Below, piece by piece: positions 22,054-31,605 of a stretch of 64,000 nucleotides of DNA. A program made the position numbers and the translations under genes. The DNA is from Halomonas sp. A40-4. GTDB lineage: Bacteria > Pseudomonadota > Gammaproteobacteria > Pseudomonadales > Halomonadaceae. Numbering within the stretch: position 1 is the stretch's first letter; every line of letters begins with the position of its first letter. The notes beneath the pieces are model-generated. The model saw nothing but the letters and a program-made list of their open reading frames with translations, was not told where the DNA came from and searched no databases. The stretch is taken from contig NZ_CP065230.1 of NCBI RefSeq assembly GCF_015767635.1, positions 620,001 through 684,000 of the forward strand, given 5' to 3'.

Positions 22054-22821
22054 ATGGCCCTTTTTGAGCTGCATAGCCGCAACTTATCCCAGGAGCAGGT
22101 GGCCCATACCCACGATTTCCATCAGCTGATACTGGCGACCTGTGGTGTCACGGAGCTTTCGATGGAGGGGCGGGGGGAAAGAGTGACGGCCCGGCGTGGC
22201 TGTTTGATTCCCTCGTCGCGACACCATGAGTACCAGGGCGATGGCAGTAACCGTACCTTGGTGCTGGATGTTCCCGTGGCTCAACTGGCCACGCTTGAAA
22301 AAGGCAGCGAGATTGAGCGCCTGTTCGATAGGCCGCGTTTTTTCAGCGTCCCCCCGGCGTTAAATCAGCTTACCCACGCCCTGGCCAGTCAGCTCGAGCA
22401 GTGCCCCGGGTTGCAGAATGAAATCGCCATTCTGCTGCTGCGCGCGCTGACGATGTATCTGCACGACGCCAGGCCTGAAGCCGTTGAGCAGTTGGGGCAG
22501 CATTGTATCAGCGAACGCCTCGACCTCGCCCGTCTGGATGCCTGGCTGGATCAGCACCTTGCCGATGAAATCCGCGTGGAGCAGCTAGCCGCCCTTTGTG
22601 CCTTGAGCCCGGGGCATTTCCACACCTGTTTTCGCGAGCTGACCGGTGTGACGCCGCTGGCGTATGTCCAGCGCCGACGCCTGGAGCACGCTCGAACGTT
22701 GGTACGGCACAGTACGCTTAGCCTGGGGCATGTCGCCATGTTGGTCGGCTTTCGCGACCAGGGCAGCTTCTCGCGCGCATATCGGCGCTATTTTGAGATA
22801 TCACCCTCGTCTGACAGGTAA
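22054..22821 (+). CDS. AraC-family transcriptional regulator
   Basis: An N-terminal cupin-like sensing region (His-rich start, HTHDFHQLILATCG) and a C-terminal pair of helix-turn-helix motifs (about residues 165-250) ending in GHVAMLVGFRDQGSFSRAYRRYF. The length of 255 residues is typical. It lies directly upstream of ridA and the transport/deacetylase cluster on the same strand, so it may regulate that cluster, though no binding site is evident. Confidence 0.88.
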   Translation: MALFELHSRNLSQEQVAHTHDFHQLILATCGVTELSMEGRGERVTARRGCLIPSSRHHEYQGDGSNRTLVLDVPVAQLATLEKGSEIERLFDRPRFFSVPPALNQLTHALASQLEQCPGLQNEIAILLLRALTMYLHDARPEAVEQLGQHCISERLDLARLDAWLDQHLADEIRVEQLAALCALSPGHFHTCFRELTGVTPLAYVQRRRLEHARTLVRHSTLSLGHVAMLVGFRDQGSFSRAYRRYFEISPSSDR

Positions 22822-22950
22822 GCGTTTCCTGGAGTCAGCCACCTTAGACCGGTTTGCATGACTTACGGGCAAACTTGCCGCAGTGTCGGGCAAGTAATTT
22901 GCCCAATAGCGTTCTAGTCTCTGAAGAAGCCTTTTTGATGGAGAGACCCA

Positions 22951-23307
22951 GTGAACGTTACCTACCAAGACAGCAATGCGCGGATGAGCCAAGTAGCGGT
23001 TCATAACGGCACCGTTTACCTTGCGGGCCAGGTCCCCAAGGATGCCTCGGCGGATATGCGCGGCCAAACCGAGCAAGTACTGGTACGCATCGACCAACTG
23101 CTGGCCCAGGCCGGTACCTCCAAAGAGCATCTGCTGTCAGCGCAAATCTGGGTGACCAGCATGGCAGAGTTCGACCAGATGAACGCCGCCTGGGATGCCT
23201 GGGTCGTGCCGGGCCGCCCGCCCGTGCGCGCTGCCGTTGAAGCCAAACTCGCCAAACCCGAGTGGAAGGTTGAAATCATGGTGATTGCCGCACTGCCGGA
23301 GGCCTGA
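22951..23307 (+). CDS. ridA: RidA family enamine/imine deaminase
   Basis: Small trimeric protein (118 residues) that hydrolyses reactive 2-aminoacrylate-type imines formed by PLP enzymes. Family segments seen are VYLAGQVPKD, the helix ending in LVRIDQLLAQAG, and the C-terminal GRPPVRAAVEAKLAKPEWKVEIMVIAAL, which includes the key arginine. Starts with GTG behind GGAGAG. The next gene begins two bases after its stop, so the two are co-translated. Confidence 0.9.
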   Translation: MNVTYQDSNARMSQVAVHNGTVYLAGQVPKDASADMRGQTEQVLVRIDQLLAQAGTSKEHLLSAQIWVTSMAEFDQMNAAWDAWVVPGRPPVRAAVEAKLAKPEWKVEIMVIAALPEA

Positions 23308-23308
23308 C

Positions 23309-24244
23309 ATGCGGGTTGTATCTGCACAAGACGTCGCTCAAGCGCTTAGCTGGGAGGGATTGGTCAAGCGGCTACATGCCACCTTCGTGAATGGCGTGGA
23401 GTCGCCGCCGCGCCACCATCACGCCATGCATCGACCGGATGGCGAAGCCACCATGCTGCTGATGCCCGCCTGGGAAGAAGCCGGGTATATCGGCGTCAAG
23501 ATGGTCAATGTGTTTCCGCAAAACGCCGACCATGGCGTTCCCGCTATCTCCGGGCTTTATCTGCTCAGCGAGGGCAAGCACGGTCAGCCGCTGGCATGCA
23601 TTGATGGCAGCGAGCTTACCCGGCGTCGCACGGCGGCGGCGTCAGCACTTGCCGCCCAGGCCCTGGCAAATGAAAACGCAGAGACCCTGCTGGTCGTGGG
23701 CACTGGCAAGCTGGCGCCGATGGTGATTGAAGCCCACGCCAGCGTGCGGCCTATCAAGCGGGTACTGATTTGGGGACGCAACCCCAGCAAGGCGGCAGCG
23801 ATTGCCAACGATTACGCCGAACGCTTCGAGACACAGGTAGTAGACGAGCTGGCCGATGCCGTGGCTGAGGCCGATATCATCAGCTGTGTGACGCTTTCCA
23901 CCCAGCCGCTGATCAAGGGTGAATGGCTGACCCACGGCACGCATCTGGATTTGATCGGTGCGTTCCGCCCGCAAATGCGCGAAACCGATGCCCTGTGTTT
24001 GCGCCGCGCCGAGGTATTTGTGGATACCTACGCCGGTGCCCAAGGCGAGGCGGGGGATATTCTGCAGGCGATTGACGAAGGGGAATTCCAGTTCGACCAG
24101 ATTCAGGCCGAGCTTGCCGAAGTGCTATCTGACACCAAGCCCGGACGCTTGGGAAAGGAGGCGATTACGCTGTTCAAGTCGGTAGGCGCGTCGCTTGAAG
24201 ATCTTGCTGCCGCCATTGAGGTATGGGAGTCACTTCCCGAATAA
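23309..24244 (+). CDS. Ornithine cyclodeaminase/mu-crystallin family enzyme
   Basis: NAD(P)-dependent enzyme of the OCD superfamily, which includes ornithine cyclodeaminase, alanine dehydrogenase and imine reductases. The substrate-binding N-terminal half has GYIGVKMVNVFPQN, and the Rossmann half has VVGTGKLAPMVIEAH. The ATG at 23309 has a perfect GGAGG upstream and gives 311 residues. Context with RidA, a TRAP transporter and deacetylases suggests a role in metabolism of an imported amino compound, but the substrate is not determined. Confidence 0.87.
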   Translation: MRVVSAQDVAQALSWEGLVKRLHATFVNGVESPPRHHHAMHRPDGEATMLLMPAWEEAGYIGVKMVNVFPQNADHGVPAISGLYLLSEGKHGQPLACIDGSELTRRRTAAASALAAQALANENAETLLVVGTGKLAPMVIEAHASVRPIKRVLIWGRNPSKAAAIANDYAERFETQVVDELADAVAEADIISCVTLSTQPLIKGEWLTHGTHLDLIGAFRPQMRETDALCLRRAEVFVDTYAGAQGEAGDILQAIDEGEFQFDQIQAELAEVLSDTKPGRLGKEAITLFKSVGASLEDLAAAIEVWESLPE

Positions 24245-24328
24245 CCCACACAACAAAGAAATCGCTACCGATTAGGTGATAACGCCAGTCATAACCAAGA
24301 CCGACCAACAACCAAAACGAGGTATGTT

Positions 24329-25402
24329 ATGAACACTAGCAAATCCATATTGATTGCCGCCCTGGCAGCGCTCCCCCTGGCCATTGCCAGCGCTAATGCC
24401 CAGGCGCAATCCAATGAAATGGTGATCGCCACCCAACTGCCGGAGGACATGAGCAATAACGCGATTTATCCGGCGTTGGTGCACTTCAAAAATCTTGTCG
24501 AGGCACGTACCGACGGGGATCTGACGGTCAACATATTCGGTGGCGGCCAGTTAGGCTCCGAGGTTGAGAATGGCTCGGAAGTACAGGGCGGACGTACATT
24601 GCAGTCGACGATCATGTCGGCCGGGGCCATGTCGTCTTTCTATGATGATTACCAGGTGGTCACGGCCCCCTTCCTGTTCACTAATTGGCGCCAGGCCTGG
24701 ACCTTCTTCGACAGTGAATGGTTCGCTGACTTCATGTCCGGCACCATTGAAGACGCCGATATGCGTTACCTCGGCACCTTCGATGATGGCGGTGGCTTCG
24801 TGGCGTTTACCAACAACGTCCGCCTGATCGAGACCGTCGAAGACCTGGAAGGGCTCAACATCCGCACTGAAGAGAACCCCGCCCACGTCGCCATCATGCA
24901 AGCCCTCGGGGCTTCTGCCACGCCGCTGCCCTGGGGTGAGCTGATCACCGCGCTGGAGACCGGCCTTGCCGATGGCCAGTTCAATGCCCCGGTGCTCAAC
25001 ACCACCTTCAACTTCGATGCCGTCACCGACTACACCACACTCACCGGGCACGTATACAACAGCGCCCCCTGGATGGTCAGCGAATCGTGGTATCAATCGC
25101 TACCCGAAGAGCAACAGCAGGTGTTGATCAACTCCGCGCGTGAGGCGATCCAGATGAGCCACGGCATGTCCGGCGCCCTGGCCACCGCCAGCTGGGTGGA
25201 ATCCTGCGAACGCTTTGAAGAGTGCTACCTGATGCCCGATGAAGAGCGCGAACGCATGGCCGAGATTGCCCGCCCTGCCTGGCAGGAATGGATTGTCGAT
25301 GACTTCGGCATGGACGAAGCCCGTGTGCAGGGGCTGCTGGACGAAGTCGAAAGCGTTGGCCAGACAGTTGCCGAGGAAGACTACCGGGTTTATGGCCAAT
25401 AA
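24329..25402 (+). CDS. dctP: TRAP transporter substrate-binding protein (DctP)
   Basis: Periplasmic solute receptor for a TRAP transporter. A Sec signal peptide ends at about ANAQA (residue 26). The family motif region NIRTEENPAHVAIMQALGASATPLPWGELITALETGLADGQ contains the conserved arginine that grips a carboxylate. Length 357 residues. It is followed by the Q and M subunits. The ligand is probably a carboxylate-bearing compound. Confidence 0.93.
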   Translation: MNTSKSILIAALAALPLAIASANAQAQSNEMVIATQLPEDMSNNAIYPALVHFKNLVEARTDGDLTVNIFGGGQLGSEVENGSEVQGGRTLQSTIMSAGAMSSFYDDYQVVTAPFLFTNWRQAWTFFDSEWFADFMSGTIEDADMRYLGTFDDGGGFVAFTNNVRLIETVEDLEGLNIRTEENPAHVAIMQALGASATPLPWGELITALETGLADGQFNAPVLNTTFNFDAVTDYTTLTGHVYNSAPWMVSESWYQSLPEEQQQVLINSAREAIQMSHGMSGALATASWVESCERFEECYLMPDEERERMAEIARPAWQEWIVDDFGMDEARVQGLLDEVESVGQTVAEEDYRVYGQ

Positions 25403-25500
25403 ACGCATGTCCAGAACGACGCGCTGCTGATCGACGCCGGGGCGGCAATTACCGCCCCGGCGTAAACCGTGATTAGCGGGCGTTGTCATGAGGGGGCTTT

Positions 25501-26046
25501 ATGGGCGTATTACAACCGTTGCGCCGCCTGAGCGATAGCGTCAATCAGGTGGCTATCGTGGTGTGTGTGGGCTGTATTCTGGCGATGCTGGGCATTTCGT
25601 TTACCGCGTTTATCTACAAGCTGGTGACCGGCAGCACGCTAAGCTGGACGTACTCACTGGCGCGACTGTTTTTGCCATGGATCGGCTTTTTATCCATGAC
25701 CATCTCGTTGCGCTATGGCGAACATGTTGCCATGACGCTGCTGGTTCGCAGCCTGCCAAGAGTCCTGGTGCAAATCGCTGCCGGGCTCTGTTTGGCGGTG
25801 ATTGCGCTGTTTGCCCTGATGCTGACCTGGTACGGCTGGGATTACTTCACCAGCGCCACCCAGGTCTACATGGTGTCCGCGCAAATTCAAATTCCCAGCA
25901 AGGTGACTGCCATCGTGGTGCCTCTCAGCGGCATCATCATGCTGCTGCACCTGGTGCATGGTTTTTCACTGCTGGAGCATTTTATCGATGATGACGACGT
26001 GATCGGCGAGCTCATCGACTCGGCCGACGGGGAGCACCGCTCATGA
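25501..26046 (+). CDS. dctQ: TRAP transporter small membrane subunit (DctQ)
   Basis: Four membrane helices in 181 residues, with the characteristic WTYSLARLFLPWIGFLSMTISLRYGEHVAM segment between helices 1 and 2. The ATG is preceded by GAGGGGG. The stop overlaps the dctM ATG by four bases. Confidence 0.92.
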   Translation: MGVLQPLRRLSDSVNQVAIVVCVGCILAMLGISFTAFIYKLVTGSTLSWTYSLARLFLPWIGFLSMTISLRYGEHVAMTLLVRSLPRVLVQIAAGLCLAVIALFALMLTWYGWDYFTSATQVYMVSAQIQIPSKVTAIVVPLSGIIMLLHLVHGFSLLEHFIDDDDVIGELIDSADGEHRS

Positions 26047-27317
26047 CGCCTGCGATTATCGTCTTCGTACTGCTGCTCTTCATCGGCGCGCCGGTGGCCG
26101 TGGTCATGGCCATGTCAGGGCTGGCGGGCGGTTTTGCCATGGGCGGCGAACGCATGCTGGGCATCATTGCCGACCGCATGTTCTCGGGCGTTTCCGGCTT
26201 TTTGCTGATCGCCGTGCCCTACTTTATCTTCACCGCTGAGTTGATGAACCAGGGTGGGCTGACCCACAAGCTGATCGCGTTCAACAATGCGCTGTTTGGC
26301 CGGGTGCGTGGCTCGCTCTCCCACGTGAATATCTCCGTCTCGGTGTTTTTTGCCGGGCTGACCGGCGCGGCAGTGACCGACACCGTGGCAATCGGCAAGA
26401 TCATGATCCCCGAGATGAAAAAGCAGGGCTACGATGCCGAGTACGCCGCGGCGGTCACGGCCTGCTCCTCAATCATCGGGCCGATTATTCCGCCCAGCGT
26501 CGTGATGGTGGTGTACGCCACGCTGCTGCGGGATATCTCGGTGATCGACCTGTTTGCCGGTGGCATTATTCCCGGCCTGATCATGGCATTGGCGCTGCTG
26601 GGCGTGAGCTTTTTCCTGGCCTGGAAGCGCAACTACCCCAAGCAGGCGCCAACGCCGTTCAAGATGGCGGTCATGTCGTTTCTGCTGGCGCTTCCCGCCA
26701 TGGTGGTGCCGCTGATTATCCTGGGCGGTATTCTTTCGGGGCTCACCACGATTACCGAAGCCTCGGGCTTTGCGGCGGTTTACGCCATCGTGATCGGCGT
26801 GGTGTTCTACCGCAATCTGACCTGGCGCAAGATCTGGGATTCGCTGGTGACCACGGTACGCTTCTCCGGGGTGGTGTTTTTTCTTCTGGCCACGTCAGCG
26901 GTGCTTGGCTGGTTTGTCACCCGCTCGGGCATTGCCCGGGATGCGGCGAGCATGATCACCACCGTCAGCGATGCGGCCTTTGTGCAATTGATGCTGGTCT
27001 GCCTGCTGCTCATCGTGATTGGTACGGTGATGGATGTGCTGCCCGCGCTGGTGGTGATTGCCCCGGTGCTGGTGCCCGCGATGATCCAATTGGGTTTCGA
27101 CCCGCTGCACTTCGCCATCCTGATGATCGTGGTGCTCAATATCTCCAATGTAACACCACCCGTGGGGATGACGCTGATGACCGCCGCGCGAATCGCCGAG
27201 GTGCCCTATGAGCGGGCCATTGTGGCCTCGCTGCCGTTTTACGTGTCGTTTTTAGTGGTAATTGTACTGCTGGCGGCGTTCCCAGCACTTTCTACCTGGA
27301 TTCCTTCTTTACTCTAA
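26043..27317 (+). CDS. dctM: TRAP transporter large permease subunit (DctM)
   Basis: Transport channel subunit with about twelve membrane segments in 424 residues. Family motifs include GERMLGIIADRMFSGVSGF near the start, GPIIPPSVVMVVYA in the first repeat and NVTPPVGMTLM in the second. Uses a sodium gradient in characterised members. Translationally coupled to dctQ. Confidence 0.95.
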   Translation: MTPAIIVFVLLLFIGAPVAVVMAMSGLAGGFAMGGERMLGIIADRMFSGVSGFLLIAVPYFIFTAELMNQGGLTHKLIAFNNALFGRVRGSLSHVNISVSVFFAGLTGAAVTDTVAIGKIMIPEMKKQGYDAEYAAAVTACSSIIGPIIPPSVVMVVYATLLRDISVIDLFAGGIIPGLIMALALLGVSFFLAWKRNYPKQAPTPFKMAVMSFLLALPAMVVPLIILGGILSGLTTITEASGFAAVYAIVIGVVFYRNLTWRKIWDSLVTTVRFSGVVFFLLATSAVLGWFVTRSGIARDAASMITTVSDAAFVQLMLVCLLLIVIGTVMDVLPALVVIAPVLVPAMIQLGFDPLHFAILMIVVLNISNVTPPVGMTLMTAARIAEVPYERAIVASLPFYVSFLVVIVLLAAFPALSTWIPSLL

Positions 27318-27345
27318 CGGGCTGCCAAGGATTGCGAATTTGACC

Positions 27346-28377
27346 ATGAAATGCTTCTACCATCCTGATCAGGCCTACCACGCGCCGCCAACGTTTCTGT
27401 TGCGCGGCCAGCCTGCGCCTTCACCGGAAGGCCCACTGCGCGCCGAGTTGCTTACCCAGGGCTTGACCAACGCAGGACTGACCCTGACCGCCCCCAGAGA
27501 GGCGGATTCGCCGACGCTGCGCAAGCGCCTGGAGCAAATCCATACACCGCGCTACCTGACATTTCTGGATACCATTTATGCCCGTTGGCAGACCCTGCCC
27601 AATGCGGCGGAGGTGGTTGCCCCCAACGTTCATCCTTGCGGCGGTGGTCACCACTACCCACGCCACCCGATCGGCCAGGCGGGCTGGCATCTGCATGATA
27701 TGGCCTGCCCGCTAAGTGCCACCAGCTTTCAAGGCTCGCTGGCGTCAGCCGCCAGCGCCGAAGCCGCTGCAGAAGAAGTGCTTGATGGAGCACCAGCGGC
27801 CTACGCGCTGTGCCGCCCGCCGGGTCACCATGCCGGGCCTGAACGCGCCGGGGGCTTCTGCCTGTTGAACAACTCGGCGCTGGCGGCCACGGTGCTGCGC
27901 GAACGCTTTGCCAAGGTGGCCATCATCGACGTGGACCTGCACCACGGGAACGGTACCCAGGATATTTTCTATGATCGCTGTGATGTCTGGACCGGCTCGC
28001 TCCACGCTGACCCCAGCGACTTCTACCCGTTCTTTTGGGGCGGTGCTGATGAAGAGGGCAGCGATGAGGGCGTCGGCGCAAATGTCAATCTGCCCCTGCC
28101 GGTAGGCAGCGATGAGGTGGTCTACCTCGACGCCCTGGCGGTGTTAATTGATCACCTCCAGCGCTACGCGCCGGATGCCGTTGTGGTGGCGCTGGGGTTG
28201 GATGCCCACAAAGATGACCCGCTGGCAGGGCTCACCGTGGAAACAGACGCCTTTGTAGAGCTTGGCAAACGCCTGGCCGCACTGTCGTTGCCCACCGTTG
28301 TGGTCCAGGAGGGCGGTTATCCCACCGAGTATCTAAGCGCCAACCTGAGCGCCTTCATGCAGGGCTTTACGGCATGA
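27346..28377 (+). CDS. Acetylpolyamine amidohydrolase-like deacetylase
   Basis: Zinc hydrolase of the histone-deacetylase superfamily, closest in pattern to bacterial acetylpolyamine amidohydrolases. Catalytic features: His161-His162 in PPGHHA, zinc ligands Asp197 and His199 in DVDLHHGNGTQ, a third aspartate in GLDAHKDDPLAG and the tyrosine in EGGYPTEY. The ATG at 27346 gives 343 residues. It overlaps the following deacetylase gene by four bases. Likely removes an acetyl group from an imported amine. Confidence 0.9.
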   Translation: MKCFYHPDQAYHAPPTFLLRGQPAPSPEGPLRAELLTQGLTNAGLTLTAPREADSPTLRKRLEQIHTPRYLTFLDTIYARWQTLPNAAEVVAPNVHPCGGGHHYPRHPIGQAGWHLHDMACPLSATSFQGSLASAASAEAAAEEVLDGAPAAYALCRPPGHHAGPERAGGFCLLNNSALAATVLRERFAKVAIIDVDLHHGNGTQDIFYDRCDVWTGSLHADPSDFYPFFWGGADEEGSDEGVGANVNLPLPVGSDEVVYLDALAVLIDHLQRYAPDAVVVALGLDAHKDDPLAGLTVETDAFVELGKRLAALSLPTVVVQEGGYPTEYLSANLSAFMQGFTA

Positions 28378-29480
28378 GCACGACCGGCTTTTACTGGCAC
28401 GAACGCTGCTTTTGGCACGACCAGGGCGCCATTGGGGTGTTTTCCGCACCCGGTGAGTTTTTACAGCCCCAGCCCGCCTCGGAAAGCCCGGAAAGCAAGC
28501 GGCGGCTGAAGAATATCCTCGAAGTCAGCGGGCTGATCGATGAACTGAGCGTGGTTAAACCACCTGTCGCGACGCTTGATGATCTGCTGCGCTTTCATAC
28601 CCCACGCTACCTGGACGAACTGCAGGCGGGAGACAAATCACGAGGCGGCAACGGCGGCGACTGCGCCCCCTACATGCCGGGCAGTTGGGCGGCAGCCACG
28701 CAATCCGCCGGGTTAGCCATCGCTGCTGTGGAAGCCGTGGCGCTTGGCGAGGTGAACAACGCCTATGCCCTTTGCCGTCCGCCGGGTCACCATGCGGAAG
28801 CCGACCAGGGCCGTGGGTTCTGCCTGCTGGGCAATATTCCCGTGGCGGTGATGCGTGCCCGCGCCCTGGGGCAGGTCAAGCGCGTGGTAATACTCGACTG
28901 GGATGTACATCACGGCAACGGCCAGCAGGCAGCGTTTTATGGCCAACCAGAGGTGTTTACCGTTTCGCTCCATCAGGCGGGCAACTACCCGCTGGAAACC
29001 GGTGATTTCGATGAACAGGGTGAGGGGGCCGGTCGGGGCGCCAACCTCAATCTGCCCCTGCCGCCGGGTTGTGGCCTGGGGGCCTACGCCTATGCCATGG
29101 AAAAACTGGTGTTGCCGGCGCTCGAGGCCTTCAACCCCGAGCTCGTCGTGGTGGCCTGCGGTTATGACGCCTGCGCCAAAGATCCATTAGGCAAAATGTT
29201 GCTCAATAGCCAGGCGTTCGCCGACATGACTTCCCAGCTTAAATCGCTGGCCGAGCGCTGCTGCGATGGCAAGCTGGTAGTTGTTCATGAAGGCGGCTAC
29301 TCGGAAGGCTACGCGCCGCTATGCGGCCACGCCGTCATCCAGACCCTGGCAGGCAGCGAAATTGCCGTGCCTGATCCGCAAAACGATGAAATTGCCGCCT
29401 GGGGCTATCAGGCCCTGCAACCGCACCAGCAGACGTTGATCGACGACTGGTGCCAACAGTGGGAGCAAACCACCCGATGA
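28374..29480 (+). CDS. Class II histone-deacetylase-like amidohydrolase
   Basis: Second member of the same superfamily, resembling bacterial HDAH-type enzymes of about 370 residues. Active-site elements are intact: CRPPGHHAEAD, DWDVHHGNGQQ, GYDACAKDPLGKM and HEGGYSEGY. Its start codon overlaps the stop of the preceding deacetylase and its stop overlaps the start of the aminotransferase. Two different deacetylases side by side suggest two acetylated substrates or successive deacetylations. Confidence 0.9.
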   Translation: MSTTGFYWHERCFWHDQGAIGVFSAPGEFLQPQPASESPESKRRLKNILEVSGLIDELSVVKPPVATLDDLLRFHTPRYLDELQAGDKSRGGNGGDCAPYMPGSWAAATQSAGLAIAAVEAVALGEVNNAYALCRPPGHHAEADQGRGFCLLGNIPVAVMRARALGQVKRVVILDWDVHHGNGQQAAFYGQPEVFTVSLHQAGNYPLETGDFDEQGEGAGRGANLNLPLPPGCGLGAYAYAMEKLVLPALEAFNPELVVVACGYDACAKDPLGKMLLNSQAFADMTSQLKSLAERCCDGKLVVVHEGGYSEGYAPLCGHAVIQTLAGSEIAVPDPQNDEIAAWGYQALQPHQQTLIDDWCQQWEQTTR

Positions 29481-30433
29481 CACCGCTTTACGACCGCGAC
29501 GGCTGGATCTGGCAGGACGGCGAATGGCGTGAATGGCGCGACGCCAAGGTGCATGTCTTCACCCACACGCTGCACTATGGCATGGGGTGTTTCGAAGGGG
29601 TGCGCGCCTACGCTGGCCCCGACGGCACACACCTGTTCCGAGCCGCCGAGCACACCCGCCGCCTGGTGGAAAGCGCCCATTCGCTGGATATGCCACTGCC
29701 GTTCAGCGAAGCGGCGCTGATCGACGCCCAGCGCGATTGTCTGGCCAAAAACGGCCTGAGCAACGCCTACCTCAAGCCCACGGTATTCTTCGGGGCGGAA
29801 GGCCTGGGGCTGCGCGCCCAAGGCTTGACTACCCATGTGATGATCGCCGCCTGGGATCTGGGCCCTTACATTTCCCCCCAGGCTGCGACCCACGGGCTGC
29901 GCGCGCTGACCTCTTCCTGGGCGCGCCACCACGTCAATATCAGCCTTTGCCGCGCCAAAACCAACGGCCACTACGTCAACTCCATGCTGGCGCTGAACAC
30001 GGCGCTTAAAGCCGGGTTTGACGAAACCATCATGCTTGATCCGGAAGGCTACGTGGCCGAGGCCTCGGCGGCGAACGTGTTTTTGCTGCGCGATGGCGTG
30101 CTGCACACCCCGGAAGTGACCTCCTGCCTGCAGGGCATCACCCGGGATAGCGTGATTCAACTGGCGCAACGTGAATTGGGTATCGAGGTGCGCGAGCGGC
30201 GGATGACCCGCGACGAGCTGTACACCGCCGACGAAGCCTTCCTGACCGGCACCGCCGCTGAAATACTCCCGCTGCGCGAGCTGGATGGGCGGCGCATTGG
30301 CGTCCGTGCGGGGGCTACGCCTGTCAACGAGCCAATCAGCCCCGACAGCGTGACGGCTCAACTGCAGCGCTTATATCGCCAGGCGGTGCGCGGTGAGCTG
30401 GCTGATTTTTGTCACTGGCTGACGCCAGCCTAA
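29477..30433 (+). CDS. Class IV aminotransferase (branched-chain type)
   Basis: PLP fold type IV aminotransferase resembling IlvE. It has HTLHYGMGCFEGVRAY near the N-terminus, the PLP lysine in AKTNGHYVNSMLA, and the cofactor-binding EASAANVFLLRDG plus LTGTAAEILPL. The ATG overlaps the preceding stop by four bases; 318 residues. Given the neighbours it may act on the deacetylated product rather than in branched-chain amino acid synthesis. Confidence 0.88.
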   Translation: MTPLYDRDGWIWQDGEWREWRDAKVHVFTHTLHYGMGCFEGVRAYAGPDGTHLFRAAEHTRRLVESAHSLDMPLPFSEAALIDAQRDCLAKNGLSNAYLKPTVFFGAEGLGLRAQGLTTHVMIAAWDLGPYISPQAATHGLRALTSSWARHHVNISLCRAKTNGHYVNSMLALNTALKAGFDETIMLDPEGYVAEASAANVFLLRDGVLHTPEVTSCLQGITRDSVIQLAQRELGIEVRERRMTRDELYTADEAFLTGTAAEILPLRELDGRRIGVRAGATPVNEPISPDSVTAQLQRLYRQAVRGELADFCHWLTPA

Positions 30434-31533
30434 GTCTTGATTGCCTTCTCCAGCGCCGCCAACCTCCCTGGCTCCAACGCGGCCTGCACGGCGGTAATGC
30501 GTATCACGTTGGCAAGTTCCGGGTGGGCCAGGCGAGCGACCAACACGCCCTCAGCGAGCAGTTGCTGGTGCACCTCGGCGGCGAGCTCGGCGCTGGGCAG
30601 GCGAATACCGATAAAGTTGGTGGCGCTGGGCAGAACTTCCGCCCCCAGCGCGCGGAAGTGTTCTGCCAACTGCCCACGGCGGGCTTTTACGTCGGCAACG
30701 TGCTGGTTCACCTCGTCAGGGTGGTCGAGCACCACTTCGGCGGCGGCCTGGGTGAAGGTGGAGACGGCGTAGTGAATGCGCACTTTCATCATCATCGCCA
30801 GCACGTCGGGCTCGGCTATCGCGTAGCCAATGCGCAGGCCCGCCAGGCCGTGGGCCTTGGACAGCGTGCGCAGGCGGATCACGCCCGGAATCGCTCGGGT
30901 GGTGAATTCGCTGCCCGCATCGTCGCGGAAGTCCCCGTAAGCCTCGTCCAGCAATAACCAGCAGGTGTCGGGCAGGGCCTCACGCAGCTTGAGAATGTCG
31001 CTATCGCTATGCAAATGGCCGCTGGGGTTGTCCGGGTTGGCCAGATACACCACCCTTGCATCGGCGTCTTGCGCTGCGGTTGCCAGGGCGTCAAGGTCCG
31101 GGGCCAGCACGCCCGGGGCCTCAAGATAACTGGGCTCCACCAGGTGACAGCCCTGCCCCCTGGCGAAATAGCCAAAGGTGGGGTAGGTACCCGCAGTGCT
31201 CACCACCGTATCGCCGGGTTCGCAGGTGGTACGCAGGGCCAGCGCCATCAGGCTGTCGGCGCCGGCATCCACCAGCAGCGTCTCAAGGGGCATGCCCTGC
31301 TGGGCGCTCAAGCGCTTGCGTATACCCAACGCCTCGGCATCGCCGTAGCTGTAAACGTGGGTCGCCAGGGCATCGCCAAAGTGCTCGCGCAGGGCGTGGT
31401 GGGGCATGTCCAGGCCCTCGTTGGAGCCCAACTGGTAGGGAACCGCATGGCCAAGCTTGCGCTCCAGCACCTTGATGCCGGGGAAAGGGTTATGCGGGCC
31501 TTCGCCGGTTAAGTGTTCGGGGTAGCGGGGCAT
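30430..31533 (-). CDS. Class I/II aminotransferase (HisC-like)
   Basis: PLP fold type I aminotransferase similar in layout to histidinol-phosphate aminotransferase. Seen are PYQLGSNEG, YLANPDNPSGHL, the aspartate in LLLDEAYGDF, and the PLP lysine in RTLSKAHGLAGLRIGY. Length 367 residues. It is convergent with, and overlaps by four bases, the class IV aminotransferase, so the two ends share a boundary. The substrate is not evident. Confidence 0.85.
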   Translation of the reverse strand: MPRYPEHLTGEGPHNPFPGIKVLERKLGHAVPYQLGSNEGLDMPHHALREHFGDALATHVYSYGDAEALGIRKRLSAQQGMPLETLLVDAGADSLMALALRTTCEPGDTVVSTAGTYPTFGYFARGQGCHLVEPSYLEAPGVLAPDLDALATAAQDADARVVYLANPDNPSGHLHSDSDILKLREALPDTCWLLLDEAYGDFRDDAGSEFTTRAIPGVIRLRTLSKAHGLAGLRIGYAIAEPDVLAMMMKVRIHYAVSTFTQAAAEVVLDHPDEVNQHVADVKARRGQLAEHFRALGAEVLPSATNFIGIRLPSAELAAEVHQQLLAEGVLVARLAHPELANVIRITAVQAALEPGRLAALEKAIKT

Positions 31534-31605
31534 AACGTCTCCAAATGAGATAGCGTAGAATGTAGCCTAACACTGCAACGAAGAAAACCTGTCCAAGGAT
31601 ACGGC

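Noticed and set aside
23309..30433. Ectoine uptake and degradation cluster (teaABC/uehABC with doe genes)
   Set aside because: A TRAP transporter and an OCD-like gene are present, but the ectoine hydrolase and N-acetyl-diaminobutyrate deacetylase of the M24/succinylglutamate-desuccinylase types are not.
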